From contig DLRK01000157.1 in NCBI GenBank assembly GCA_002501065.1, positions 1 through 25,065 on the forward strand: 25,065 nt of DNA. Reading direction: 5' to 3'. Within the stretch, counting starts at the first letter, position 1, and each line of letters opens with the position of its first letter. The notes beneath the pieces are model-generated. The model saw nothing but the letters and a program-made list of their open reading frames with translations. It was not told the DNA's origin and searched no databases. The DNA comes from Akkermansiaceae bacterium UBA7890 (GTDB lineage: Bacteria; Verrucomicrobiota; Verrucomicrobiia; Verrucomicrobiales; Akkermansiaceae). The translations under genes were made by a program, and so were the position numbers. Shown in pieces: positions 1 to 8,300 of the stretch.

Positions 1-470
1 CCGCGGTTCGAGCCGTCGCCGATGTTGGCGTCGAGGTCATCGGTGGCAATCGCCGAGACCCAACCGAGCGAACCGCCGGTTGCCGACCAGTTCTTGCCAC
101 CACCTGCAATAATTGCCGGGTCCCCGGGGATGGCATCCTCGGTGTTGAGCCAGTAGACCACTGTAAAACTGGTGTCCGTCGCGAAGTCAAACTCGGACCC
201 GCTTGCGGTGATAAAGTTGGATCCGGCCCCATCACCGACCTCCACCGCGCGGCCAAAGGCACCGTCCTTGTAGACGGGGGTTCCGGTCCACGAGCCGTCG
301 TTGGACGAGGCGCTGCCGCCGAGCAAACTCGAGGTGTCAGCGACGGTATCTGAATTGAAGTCGAAATAAGCGACCAGGCCGTTTGCGGAGATTCCGGCGT
401 GGCTGATGCCGGGTATGGAACCCAGCATGAGGGACGCGCTAACGGCAATGGGAATGGCGCTGTTTTTCAT
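1..470 (-). CDS. Exported LamG-like protein, 3' end outside window (partial)
   Basis: An open frame on the minus strand starts at an ATG at 468-470 and stays open to the left edge, giving the first 156 residues. The N-terminus (MKNSAIPIAVSASLMLG...) is a signal peptide with a likely cut after SHA near residue 25. The mature part begins with GLVAYFDFNSDTVADTSS and continues through FGRAVEV and FTVVYWLN. This is the usual opening of a concanavalin A-like LamG/laminin-G-3 domain (strand, 'D.S..gn.g', then the 'F.v..W' strand). Such domains bind glycans or proteins at the cell surface. The C-terminus is missing, so a PEP-CTERM tail, likely in this setting, cannot be checked. No clear Shine-Dalgarno precedes the ATG; the leader is AT-rich. 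It is more diverged from the other LamG domains here than those are from each other. Confidence 0.75.
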   Translation of the reverse strand, partial: MKNSAIPIAVSASLMLGSIPGISHAGISANGLVAYFDFNSDTVADTSSLLGGSASSNDGSWTGTPVYKDGAFGRAVEVGDGAGSNFITASGSEFDFATDTSFTVVYWLNTEDAIPGDPAIIAGGGKNWSATGGSLGWVSAIATDDLDANIGDGSNR

Positions 471-874
471 TATATAAATGGTGGTAAGTTGCTAACCATC
501 AGCCCTATAATGTTTGCTCAACGAAACAAAGAATAAATCCTCCCACTTGTAAGTTGCTTGCTGAGCTAAGGCGCTCAACTACAATGAGAAGGAATCAGGG
601 GCTGGCTGAGAAAAATGACACCTTGGAAATCCCTTTTGGGAACTGGTCTGGATGGCCGTCCGGGAGGCGGGGTTGATGGGGATGAAAACAGCGCCCTGTC
701 AGGGCCGCTAATACGCCAGATTGCGACGCAAAAAAGATATGCAGGACTCCTTAGCCGCTCGACCACCGGAGGGGTGCACTTTTTTCAGACCTTCCTGCAT
801 CCCCGGATTGAGGCGCTGAAAATTCCTTTCGATAGTCCTCACCCCCTTTGCCGGGCCAGAATCACAGAAATCAC
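471..874. other. Divergent intergenic region (404 bp)
   Basis: This spacer separates the minus-strand LamG gene from the plus-strand U32 gene. Its left part (about 471-560) is clearly AT-richer than the surrounding genes, as expected for promoters. The 10-mer GTAAGTTGCT occurs twice as a direct repeat (484-493 and 549-558). Short open frames here (for example 615-878 plus and 575-766 minus) have no recognisable family, no signal peptide and no Shine-Dalgarno, and I do not call them genes. Confidence 0.6.
808..836 (+). promoter_or_regulatory. Candidate sigma70-like promoter for the U32 gene
   Basis: TTGAGG at 808-813 (4 of 6 to TTGACA) and GATAGT at 831-836 (4 of 6 to TATAAT) are separated by exactly 17 bases. 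Transcription would begin near 843, leaving a leader of about 30 bases before the ATG at 875. That would place the alternative TTG at 848 almost at the transcript end, which favours the ATG. This is pattern match only. Confidence 0.3.
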
Positions 875-2557
875 ATGACAGGCGCAAATGAACAGGCTGA
901 TCCAGGGCGCACGGAACTCCTTATTCCTGCCGGGTCCCTGGCGAAATTGAAACTGGCGATCGAATACGGAGCGGACGCCGTCTACATTGGAACCCCGGAC
1001 CTCTCTCTCCGGAGCAAGGTGGACTTCACCATCGATGAGGTGATCGAAGGAATCGGCTATGCCCAGGAACGGGGAAAGAGAGTCTACCTGACCCTGAATC
1101 TCTTCTCCCACAATCGCGACCTGGAAAAGCTGCCTCTCCTTGTCGAGACGATCCGGAAGGTCAAGCCTGACGGTGTGATTGTTGCCGATCCCGGTGTTTT
1201 TCAACTGGTTTCTGACAAGGCTCCGGAGCTTCCCATCCATGTCTCGACTCAGGCAAATGTCTGCTCCTCCCTTTCCGTGAAATTCTGGGAAAACCAGGGT
1301 GCTGCCCTGTGCGTGCTCGCCCGGGAGGTCTCCTTTTCAGAACTGAAGGAAATTCGCGAGGAGTGTCCCGGAATCAAACTGGAAGCGTTCGTTCACGGTT
1401 CCATGTGCATGACCTACTCGGGTCGTTGCCTTCTCTCCAATTACATGGCCGAACGGGGAGCGAACCAGGGGAACTGTGCCCACAGCTGCCGTTGGAACTA
1501 CAAGATCCATGCCCGCCTCAAGGACAACACCCTCAGGGAGATCGAACTGAACGAGCAGAACAGGGACCTTTTTGAATTTCTGCTTGAGGAACAGTGTCGT
1601 CCCGGAGAGTTGATGGCCCTTGAGGAAGACGGACGGGGGTCCTACATCATGAATTCGAAGGATCTCTGCCTGATGCCGCGGCTCAATGAATTCCTCGAAC
1701 TTGGCATTAACTCTCTTAAGGTGGAGGGTCGAAACAAGAGCTTCTACTACGTAGCCATCGTCACGCGCGCTTATCGGATGGCGATCGATGACTGGTACCG
1801 GGATCCTGAGAACTGGTCAGCGGAAAAATACCTGGAAGAACTCCACACCATTCCAAACCGGGGATACACGATCGGCTTTCATGACGGGCGGCTTTCCCAC
1901 CACGCCCATAATTTTGAAAGTGAAAAATCCCTCGCCCGGTACGAATTCGCCGGAATCATTGCCGATGTGGACGAAAGCGGGGTCCTCATTAACGTGCGCA
2001 ACAAGATCGTGGCCGGGGACGTAATCGAATTTGTTCCCCCGGGAAGTCGTCGCACCTTCGTGCTGAGAATCTACCAGTTTGACGACCCCCGGGATGGGTC
2101 GAGCCGCCAGGAAGTCAGCGGGGGGGGCAACCTTCATTTCAAGGTCTTCTTCGAGGCTTTCGACCGGGAAGAGACGGAGGCGGTTCGAAAAGCGCTGGTT
2201 CCCATGACCGTTCTGCGGAAAGACCGGGAACTGAACGAGCAGTTTCGCTGCAGGGTTCATCTCGATTCAGTTTCACAGAAAGTGGAACTGGGAGACCGGA
2301 GCCAGGAAGAGTATGTCATTGCCCGCGACGACTTGAAAGAAAGCCAGTCAGGAGATCCACGACCCTCCCGCTACAAGGCCGCCCGTCTCGGAAAAGAGGG
2401 CTGTTGCGGCAAGGGATGCAATGGATGCCTTATCTTCACCCATGATCCGGCATATGAAAAAGCGAGAGAACTTTTTCGACTGGGAAAGATCGGTCAGAAA
2501 CTCGAAACCGACATGCGTGAAGATCTCAGTGCAGAATCACTGAAAGCGATCCCTTAG
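875..2557 (+). CDS. trhP: Peptidase U32 family protein, TrhP/YegQ-like tRNA hydroxylation protein
   Basis: Predicted cytoplasmic protein of 560 residues. TrhP (YegQ) in E. coli makes 5-hydroxyuridine at wobble U34 of tRNAs, using prephenate-derived chemistry and an Fe-S cluster; despite the family name it is not thought to be a protease. The full U32 signature is present at residues 170-188 (E-x-F-x2-GSMC-x4-GRC-x-LS). It is followed by NQGNCAHSCRW, giving C178, C185, C201 and C205 as likely Fe-S ligands. YIMNSKDL and SLKVEGRNKSFYY are near-diagnostic of the YegQ branch. The protein is about 100 residues longer than E. coli YegQ. The extra C-terminus ends in a cysteine cluster CCGKGCNGC (C510, C511, C515, C518). 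ATG at 875 is preferred over an in-frame TTG at 848, because conserved sequence begins only at ELLIPAGS and because of the candidate promoter. No cotranscribed partner is seen. Confidence 0.9.
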   Translation: MTGANEQADPGRTELLIPAGSLAKLKLAIEYGADAVYIGTPDLSLRSKVDFTIDEVIEGIGYAQERGKRVYLTLNLFSHNRDLEKLPLLVETIRKVKPDGVIVADPGVFQLVSDKAPELPIHVSTQANVCSSLSVKFWENQGAALCVLAREVSFSELKEIREECPGIKLEAFVHGSMCMTYSGRCLLSNYMAERGANQGNCAHSCRWNYKIHARLKDNTLREIELNEQNRDLFEFLLEEQCRPGELMALEEDGRGSYIMNSKDLCLMPRLNEFLELGINSLKVEGRNKSFYYVAIVTRAYRMAIDDWYRDPENWSAEKYLEELHTIPNRGYTIGFHDGRLSHHAHNFESEKSLARYEFAGIIADVDESGVLINVRNKIVAGDVIEFVPPGSRRTFVLRIYQFDDPRDGSSRQEVSGGGNLHFKVFFEAFDREETEAVRKALVPMTVLRKDRELNEQFRCRVHLDSVSQKVELGDRSQEEYVIARDDLKESQSGDPRPSRYKAARLGKEGCCGKGCNGCLIFTHDPAYEKARELFRLGKIGQKLETDMREDLSAESLKAIP

Positions 2558-2892
2558 GGAGGAAGCCTGTCCGAAATGAACTGGGATTGCGTCCGCGCCG
2601 CGGCAGAGATCCACAAGGGCGTCGTGGTCTACGTTCCCCGCGGCATGAGGCATAAGGCCGTCGGAAAGTTGACAGTGCTGATGTCTGTATTCCCCGTGGG
2701 GTCCTCGATGACGTCCACGAAGTCGAGCAGGTGTTTACGTCGTCATCGCAGCGGTCACAGTGTGGTCGCCAAGGTGTGATCTGCAGTAATTCAGATTCAC
2801 CACTCGCTACCCATCCCTGAACGGGCCGGATGAAGGAAATATGCTGACGAGACCTCTTGCCCGGACCAACGACAGATTTCCGTGGACGCAGC
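2558..2892. other. Intergenic region containing a cupin remnant (335 bp)
   Basis: This spacer lies between the convergent U32 (plus) and ankyrin lipoprotein (minus) genes. It holds the broken cupin described separately (2576-2820). The final 70 bases show no gene and no hairpin followed by a T-run. A 139-residue minus-strand open frame (2526-2945) overlaps both neighbours, has no recognisable features and is not called. Confidence 0.5.
2576..2820 (+). pseudogene. Cupin-domain protein remnant, frameshifted
   Basis: Directly downstream of the U32 stop codon the plus strand encodes EIHKGVVVYVPRGMRHKAVG then KLTVL. This reads as the second half of a small single-domain cupin: the 'vvyVP.G..H' strand with its histidine, then the closing strands. 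In the starting frame the sequence then turns to nonsense and stops at 2777-2779. In the frame two bases on, from about 2686, it continues IPRGVLDDVHEVE, which resembles a cupin C-terminus, and runs to a TGA at 2818-2820. One missing base near 2684 would restore a continuous frame. The first cupin motif (G(X)5HXH) is absent, so the 5' half is lost too. Either a decaying gene or, for the shift alone, a sequencing error; the missing first half makes decay more likely. Confidence 0.55.
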
Positions 2893-3855
2893 TTATCTGC
2901 CGGCCTCCCTGAGGAGTTGGGCACAAACGGGACGTCCGGCTTCAATCTCGGCGTAGTCCAGTTCCAACCCTAATGGCGTGTGCAACAATACCCCAATCAG
3001 ATCTACTATGCCCTTGGCGGCTTCCCAGGGCAGTTCTGCTGAATCGAGAGCCGTGGCGCCTTCCTTGTTTCTGATCTCAAGGTCCGCACCCTCCTCCAGG
3101 AGAAACTTTACCGTTTTCGTTTGCCCAAAAAAGGCCGCCAATATCAGACCCGTGGAACCGTCCTTGTTCTTCAGGTCCAGTTCCGCCCCTCCTTCGACAA
3201 AGGCCTTGGCCTCATCCACGCGACCGAAGACAATCGCCACCATCAGAGGGGTATTTCCGTCCTTGTCGCGTTGGTCCAGATCAGCCCCGTCTTCGATATA
3301 TCCTTCAAGGGTCTCGAGATCTCCTGCCACCAGTGCCTCAACGACACGGGGGTCCAGTTTCGCTTCATCTCCGGGTTTTTCAGTAGCGACTACCACAGGT
3401 CCGGCCTCCTCGACCCTGACGATGGTAACAGTCTCCTGCTCTCCCTCTTCCCCCGTCACGGTGAATTGATCCCCATCAACTGGTTCGGTGGTCGAAAAAA
3501 CAACCAGATCCTCTCCTCCGTCAGCACCGGAGAGGGTGACCGTAAGACCGCTGACCTCATACCTTCCCTTTTCATCCGGTTGCCCCGATGTCATGGCCAC
3601 TCCCCCGAGCATGGCTCCGGTCTGATATGTTCCATCGGCATTGAACTGCCCGAAAGGATTCTCGGCCCCCGGACCGACATCCAGATCGATATGGATCCGC
3701 TTATTGCTGATGTAGTCCGCAAGGGTTGCCTGGCTCGGAACCTGAGGCTTTGCCGGAGGTTTGACTGCGCCTCTTTCCCACTCCGGGAGCGCTTCCTCCT
3801 TCCTGTCGCAACCAAACAGGCCGGCTACGATTGTTAAGATGGCCAGTCGATTCAT
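2893..3855 (-). CDS. Ankyrin-repeat lipoprotein
   Basis: Predicted lipoprotein of 320 residues. The start MNRLAILTIVAGLFGC gives a signal peptide with a lipobox-like LFGC (C16), so the protein should be lipid-anchored in the cell envelope. The ATG at 3853-3855 follows AAGAGGCG at good spacing, one of the few clear ribosome sites here; an upstream extension open to 4038 lacks this and would bury the signal peptide. Residues about 45-150 form a beta-rich domain of unknown family (DADGTY-like FNADGTYQTG, FSTTEPVDGDQF). Residues about 168-275 hold three ankyrin repeats, with GADLDQRDKDGNTPLMVAI, GAELDLKNKDGSTGLILAA and GADLEIRNKEGATALDSAE as the loop-helix units. Ankyrin repeats mediate protein-protein contact; no catalytic motif is visible. 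It is transcribed divergently from the esterase gene, and two inverted repeats lie upstream. Its partner is unknown. Confidence 0.85.
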   Translation of the reverse strand: MNRLAILTIVAGLFGCDRKEEALPEWERGAVKPPAKPQVPSQATLADYISNKRIHIDLDVGPGAENPFGQFNADGTYQTGAMLGGVAMTSGQPDEKGRYEVSGLTVTLSGADGGEDLVVFSTTEPVDGDQFTVTGEEGEQETVTIVRVEEAGPVVVATEKPGDEAKLDPRVVEALVAGDLETLEGYIEDGADLDQRDKDGNTPLMVAIVFGRVDEAKAFVEGGAELDLKNKDGSTGLILAAFFGQTKTVKFLLEEGADLEIRNKEGATALDSAELPWEAAKGIVDLIGVLLHTPLGLELDYAEIEAGRPVCAQLLREAGR

Positions 3856-3870
3856 GTTAACGCCTCTTAT
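3847..3870 (-). promoter_or_regulatory. Shine-Dalgarno of the ankyrin lipoprotein
   Basis: On the minus strand AAGAGGCG stands about seven bases before the ATG at 3853-3855. It decides the start at M-N-R-L, which also gives an intact lipoprotein signal. Confidence 0.6.
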
Positions 3871-3883
3871 CGGATCACTCTTC

Positions 3884-3900
3884 ATTTCCGATACGGAAAT
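3884..3900. promoter_or_regulatory. Perfect inverted repeat, candidate operator
   Basis: ATTTCCG (3884-3890), ATA, CGGAAAT (3894-3900) is a perfect 7+3+7 palindrome. It is centred about 37 bases upstream of the lipoprotein start codon, where a repressor would overlap the promoter or early transcript. The small 3-base loop argues for a dimeric protein site over an RNA hairpin. No regulator gene is in view. Confidence 0.4.
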
Positions 3901-3931
3901 TCTCTCAAAGGCAATATGCGAGACACTGTCA

Positions 3932-3948
3932 GTTGCAGGGAATGCAAC
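3932..3948. promoter_or_regulatory. Second inverted repeat in the divergent region
   Basis: GTTGCA (3932-3937), five bases, TGCAAC (3943-3948) is a perfect 6+5+6 inverted repeat. It lies 31 bases from the end of the first palindrome, but the half-sites differ, so the two need not bind the same factor. Confidence 0.3.
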
Positions 3949-4187
3949 ACTCCCGCATCCTTGTGTCTGAGTGCAGGGAGAACGATAGGAAGCGAGACGG
4001 AGGGAACCGGCAAAGGAGCGCCTTTTTATGGACTCCATGGATGTCCTTGAGGAGTAATGCCGCGGCGGAGACTATCCATCCAAGTTGACGGCCTGTTCGA
4101 CGATTGTGATTATGTTTGCTCGCAAATGGAACCATCGCCTCTAAAACCAAGGCGGCCTCAATGAGGCGAGCGATACCTTCAGATCAC

Positions 4188-5063
4188 ATGCAGAAAATCC
4201 ATACGGGATGTATTGTTGCGGTGGGTGTTTCTTTGATGGCAGCGCATGCAGATGAGGCGGGCCAGGTGATCAAGGATATTGAGTTTGCCGTTGCTGACGG
4301 GCATAGCCTCAAGCTTGATCTTTACCTGCCGGAGAAGCCGCAGGGCTCCTCTCTTCTTGTCTGGATCCATGGTGGTGGCTGGCGCAAGGGATCAAGGGAA
4401 AAGTGTCTCCTGAACTGGCTCCCGAAGCACGGCTACACCGTGGCTAGCATTTCCTACCGATTGAGCGACGTGGCAAAATTTCCGGCCCAGTTGCATGACT
4501 GCAAGGCTGCGGTTCGCTGGTTGCGTGCCCACGCTCCGAAATACGGTTATAGAACCGGCAAGATTGCCGTGGCAGGCGCCAGTGCGGGAGGGCACCTGAC
4601 GGCTTTGATGGCAACCACGGCAGGCAATCCTGAGCTTGAGGGCGAGGTGGGAGGCAACCTTGGAGAGTCTTCGAGGGTGCAGGCTGCGGTCGATTATTAC
4701 GGCGCAACGGACTTCGTCCTGCGCAGTAGAACGCAGCCATCAAGGGCGAACGAGAAGGGGTCTGTGGTCTACGACCTGCTTGGAGGAGGAGCCAATGAAA
4801 AGACGGCCCTGGCGAAACAGGCCTCCGCTGTCTATCACGTGAGCAGGGATGACGCCCCGTTGCTCATTTTCCATGGCGACAAGGACAACACGGTTCTCCT
4901 TGATCAGTCACAAGCGATCGTGAAAGCCTACCAGAAGTCGGGCTCACGGGTGGAAATTCATGTCATTGGAGGCGCTGGCCATGGCGGCAAGCTGTTCTAT
5001 GAAGGGGTGAATGCCCAACGATTGCTGACATTCCTCGGGGCCTCGCTGGAGTCAGTTGAATAG
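4188..5063 (+). CDS. Secreted alpha/beta-hydrolase, BD-FAE/lipase-like esterase
   Basis: Predicted exported serine hydrolase of 291 residues. The signal peptide MQKIHTGCIVAVGVSLMAAH ends with a likely AHA cut near residue 21. Family motifs are in order: oxyanion-hole HGGGW (61-65), nucleophile elbow GASAG with Ser132, acid Asp233 in HGDKDNTV, and His265 in GAGHGG. This is the catalytic set of the hormone-sensitive-lipase/BD-FAE group, which hydrolyses acetyl, feruloyl or other short esters on polysaccharides and small molecules. The length is normal for the family. Close relatives are often annotated as carbohydrate or xylan esterases in Verrucomicrobiota and Planctomycetota. The substrate cannot be read from the sequence. 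An in-frame ATG at 4161 has a better Shine-Dalgarno (AAGGCGG), but it would add nine polar residues before the signal peptide. I choose 4188, with 4161 as the alternative. Confidence 0.85.
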   Translation: MQKIHTGCIVAVGVSLMAAHADEAGQVIKDIEFAVADGHSLKLDLYLPEKPQGSSLLVWIHGGGWRKGSREKCLLNWLPKHGYTVASISYRLSDVAKFPAQLHDCKAAVRWLRAHAPKYGYRTGKIAVAGASAGGHLTALMATTAGNPELEGEVGGNLGESSRVQAAVDYYGATDFVLRSRTQPSRANEKGSVVYDLLGGGANEKTALAKQASAVYHVSRDDAPLLIFHGDKDNTVLLDQSQAIVKAYQKSGSRVEIHVIGGAGHGGKLFYEGVNAQRLLTFLGASLESVE

Positions 5064-5077
5064 TTTAAGCCTCAGGT

Positions 5078-5089
5078 GAGTGATCACTC
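5078..5089. promoter_or_regulatory. 12-bp palindrome GAGTGATCACTC
   Basis: Perfect palindrome 15 bases after the esterase stop codon. It shares the core TGATCA with the palindrome at 5181-5192, about one hundred bases downstream. Candidate protein-binding site; no T-run follows it, so it does not read as a terminator. Confidence 0.3.
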
Positions 5090-5168
5090 CAAGGTGCCTG
5101 CACCAAGAATGCCTTGTGAGGACAGGAGCAAACTGGCGAATGATAGCCCTCAATACCTCAGGCAATGA

Positions 5169-5202
5169 AGGGACGGATTCCAATGATCATTGACCTGTCC
5201 CT
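5169..5202. promoter_or_regulatory. Nested inverted repeat with TGATCA core
   Basis: An inner perfect palindrome CAATGATCATTG (5181-5192) is flanked by an outer inverted pair AGGGAC (5169-5174) and GTCCCT (5197-5202). The spacers are six and four bases. As RNA it could form an interrupted hairpin; as DNA it could be an operator for the downstream PQQ gene. Position fits either a weak terminator for the esterase or control of the next gene. Confidence 0.35.
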
Positions 5203-5385
5203 CCTGACCAGATCCGTGCGAAAGCACTGAGCTTGCCTCAACCAGCCAACTTGGTAGAAAAAGACCCTCCCCATTTGCGATAACGACAAGAGCACTTTGC
5301 TTTCTGGCCCTTGATGTTCCGGGTAACACCTGCCTGGAATTCGGCATGAAATTCCATGGCTCGAACATGACTTTCCACCTTGATC

Positions 5386-8300
5386 ATGAATCCACTCAAG
5401 AATCGATTGATCGCCCCGACTGCTGCTGCCGTTCTCATCGCGCTTTCTTCCAGTCTCCAGTCCCGTACGTGGACCGGCGCGGACGGAATGAAGACCTTTG
5501 AGGCCGAGTTGCAATCCTACGACGCCGCGAATGGGAAGGTCAGCGTGATTCTGCCCAACCGCAAGCGGATGACCTTCACGCAGGACAAGCTTTCGGATGG
5601 TGACATCGCGTGGTTGAAGAAGAACGGCAGTCGACCGGCGGGAAAAACAACCAGGCCCAAGGAAGGGTCGGCCCCGGACGCCAAAGAGGCGGACACGAAA
5701 CCGGCACCGACAAAGTTTCACTCCGCCGACTGGCCAATGTGGCGCTATGACTTTGAGCGGACAGCTGAAAGCCCACAGAAACTCCCTGCTCATCTGGACC
5801 TGCTCTGGCAGCGAGACCTGCCAACTCCGCAACCCGCCTTCAATGATATCAGGCTCCAGTTTGATCGCGGGTATGAGCCTGTCGCCATGGGTTCCAGACT
5901 CTTTCTCGCATCCAGTTCCGAGGATAAGGTTTCGGCGTACGACACCAATTCCGGAGCACTGCTCTGGCAATTCTTCTGCAATGGACCGGTGCGCCTCGCA
6001 CCGGTAGCCTGGAATAACCGGATATATTTTGGATCCGATGATGGGAATTTTTACTGCGTGGGAGCCACTGCCGGAAAACTGATATGGAAATTCAAGGCGG
6101 TCCCTTCTGAGAGAAAACTGATCGGTAACAGAAGACTCATTTCGGTATGGCCCATTCGCGGGGGTCCGGTTCTCAAGGATGACCGGGTCTATTTCGCAGC
6201 CGGAGTCTGGCCCTTTGAAGGAGTATTTCTCTTTTGTCTTGATGCCACAACCGGTGAGCAGATCTGGGTCAACGACAGTGCCGGTCACCTTTACGGGCAG
6301 CAACCGCACAATGCGGTGGCTCTCGGTGGCATCGCTCCACAGGGTTACCTCCTGATCAATGAGGGAGATCTCGTGGTTCCCTGCAGCAATGCCTATCCAG
6401 GTCACTTCGATCTCGAAACCGGGAAGCTCAAGGAATTCAAGCTTCCTCTCGCCGGTCGTTATCCAGGGGGATGGTACGTTTCGCTTCCGGGAAAATCCGA
6501 GCAGAAGAAGACCAAACGCAAAAGCCTGCTAGCCGATATCGGGGTGAATGTCATGCGTCACGAAGATCGCATGCGGTCAGAGGGCAATCCTGAGACTCGC
6601 ACCACCATCCGTGCGGGAGATCGAGAGTTCCGGTTCAAGGAAGGTTTCCCAGGAGTCAAAGGAGAGATTTACTCCATCATTGCAGCGGACAACAAACTGT
6701 TCATATCGACGTTAGCGGGAGGACTCTATGCTTTCGGGAAATCAGTCGGACGGGCCGCCCGGCACTGGCCCGGTGCCAAACCCGAACCTGAACCATCAGG
6801 GGGATCTCCGCTATCGGTTGACCTTCTCTCCGCAGTCTCCCTTCACGGATATTCCGTATTCCTCGGCGCTCCAGACCTGGTCACGATCCGTCACCTCGTT
6901 GCCAAAACCGATTTGCACCTCATCGTAGTCGAATCAGAAGAAGCCAGGGTGGAGTCGTTACGCTCCCAACTCCTCGATCTCGGCATATCCCGCTCTCGTG
7001 TCGCAATCAGTCTTGAGGAGCCCGGAACGTTCGAGATGCCGCCCTACTTCGCCAATTTCATTTTCATCTCAGATCGAATTACAGTGGATTCAAGGGAGCG
7101 CGTATTTGAGTCCGTGCGACCTTACGGAGGCCAGCTCATCTCACAGACTCCCGTCGGCCTTCAGACCAGGGAGCGGACAGGTTCCCTCCCTGGCAGCACC
7201 AACTATCAGGGTGATTTTGCGCAAAGCCCCGACGCCCTGGTGAAAGCGCCTCTCGGAGTCCTCTGGTTCGACGATACTCTCGGGCACTTCAAGCGTTCCC
7301 CGCAGCCAAAGATCGTAGATGGGATCATGGTTTCCACCGACAAGGATTGGCTCGATTCCTCCACTCGGGAACGCAAGGTTGACTACCGTCTGCTGCCTCC
7401 CTCCTTCTCGGATGTCTACACCGGGCGCATCCTGACCGAAGCCGAAGCTCTGCCCCTGAAGAAATTGCCATCGTTCGAGGTTGACCAGAAAACCGTTCAG
7501 CCAAGCCAATACCGCCCTCCAGCCCAGAAGGACGACTGGAAGCCGGATGCTCCGGTTGCCGGGTATCGTCAAAATCCGCTCACGGGAGAAACAGAACCTC
7601 GCAGATTCCCGAAGAGTTACGGGTGCGACGGCGGTTTCGACTACGGCAACATCTACACCATGCGCTCCGGCACGGCTTCCTTCTACGACAAGCGCATCGA
7701 CAGCGGCACGATCAATATCAGTGGACCGCGTTCGGGATGCACAAACAGCATTATTCCCGCCAATGGCGTGTTGAACCTGCCCTATTTTTACAAAGGCTGC
7801 ACCTGCAGCTATCCGCTTCCCACGGGACTCTCCATGTATAGCCTCCCGGAATCGCATGAGCAGTGGACAACCTGGGGCGCCAGCGATTCTGATGCGCTTG
7901 CCGGGAAGATCCAGCGAGTGGGGATCAATCTCGGGGCGCCCGCCGACCGCATGACCGAAAAGGGGACTCTCTGGCTCGATTTTCCCAGTTCCGGCGGCCC
8001 CTCACCGGATATCGAGATTGAAACCGTTCCCGCTGAGCCGAAGTATTATTACCGCCACTCGCTCTGGATGAGAGGAGGCGAGGGGTGGCCCTGGGTGGCG
8101 GCTTCCGGGGTGGAAGATCTGACGTCTATCGCCATCAAGGGCCTGAGACCAGGTTCGTATGACGTGCACCTGACCTTTGCAAACCCTTCCAAGGAAGCGC
8201 GGTGCTTTGACGTCATCCTGCAGGAGCGACTCGTGTCAGAAGGCTTCAATCTCAACGGGGAGATGATGAGCCACACGAAGGCTATTCGAAACATCAATTC

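Larger units (their letters stand above)
3856..4187. other. Divergent intergenic region (332 bp)
   Basis: Region between the ankyrin lipoprotein (minus) and the esterase (plus). It contains the two perfect inverted repeats at 3884-3900 and 3932-3948. Open frames in it (for example 3929-4150 minus) have no recognisable content. I could not pick a convincing -35/-10 pair on either strand. Confidence 0.5.
5064..5385. other. Intergenic region rich in TGATCA palindromes (322 bp)
   Basis: Region between the esterase and the PQQ-propeller gene, both plus strand. It contains two 12-bp perfect palindromes, the second nested in a longer inverted repeat, and a third TGATCA overlapping the PQQ gene start (5381-5386). 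No gene is supported: the minus-strand open frames here are antisense continuations from inside the PQQ gene. Confidence 0.5.

Noticed and set aside
740..775. tRNA D-arm-like sequence on the minus strand (GGTGGTCGAGCGGCTAAGG)
   Set aside because: No matching anticodon arm, T-arm or acceptor stem could be built around it; at most a chance match or a small tRNA fragment.
764..785. CACC/GGTG hairpin followed by a T-run as a terminator
   Set aside because: The stem is only four base pairs and no plus-strand gene precedes it.
615..878. 87-residue plus-strand open frame before the U32 gene
   Set aside because: No family resemblance, no Shine-Dalgarno, and it overlaps the candidate promoter and the U32 start.
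5158..6405. 415-residue minus-strand open frame across the PQQ gene start
   Set aside because: Antisense to the signal peptide and first propeller blades, with no recognisable motif.
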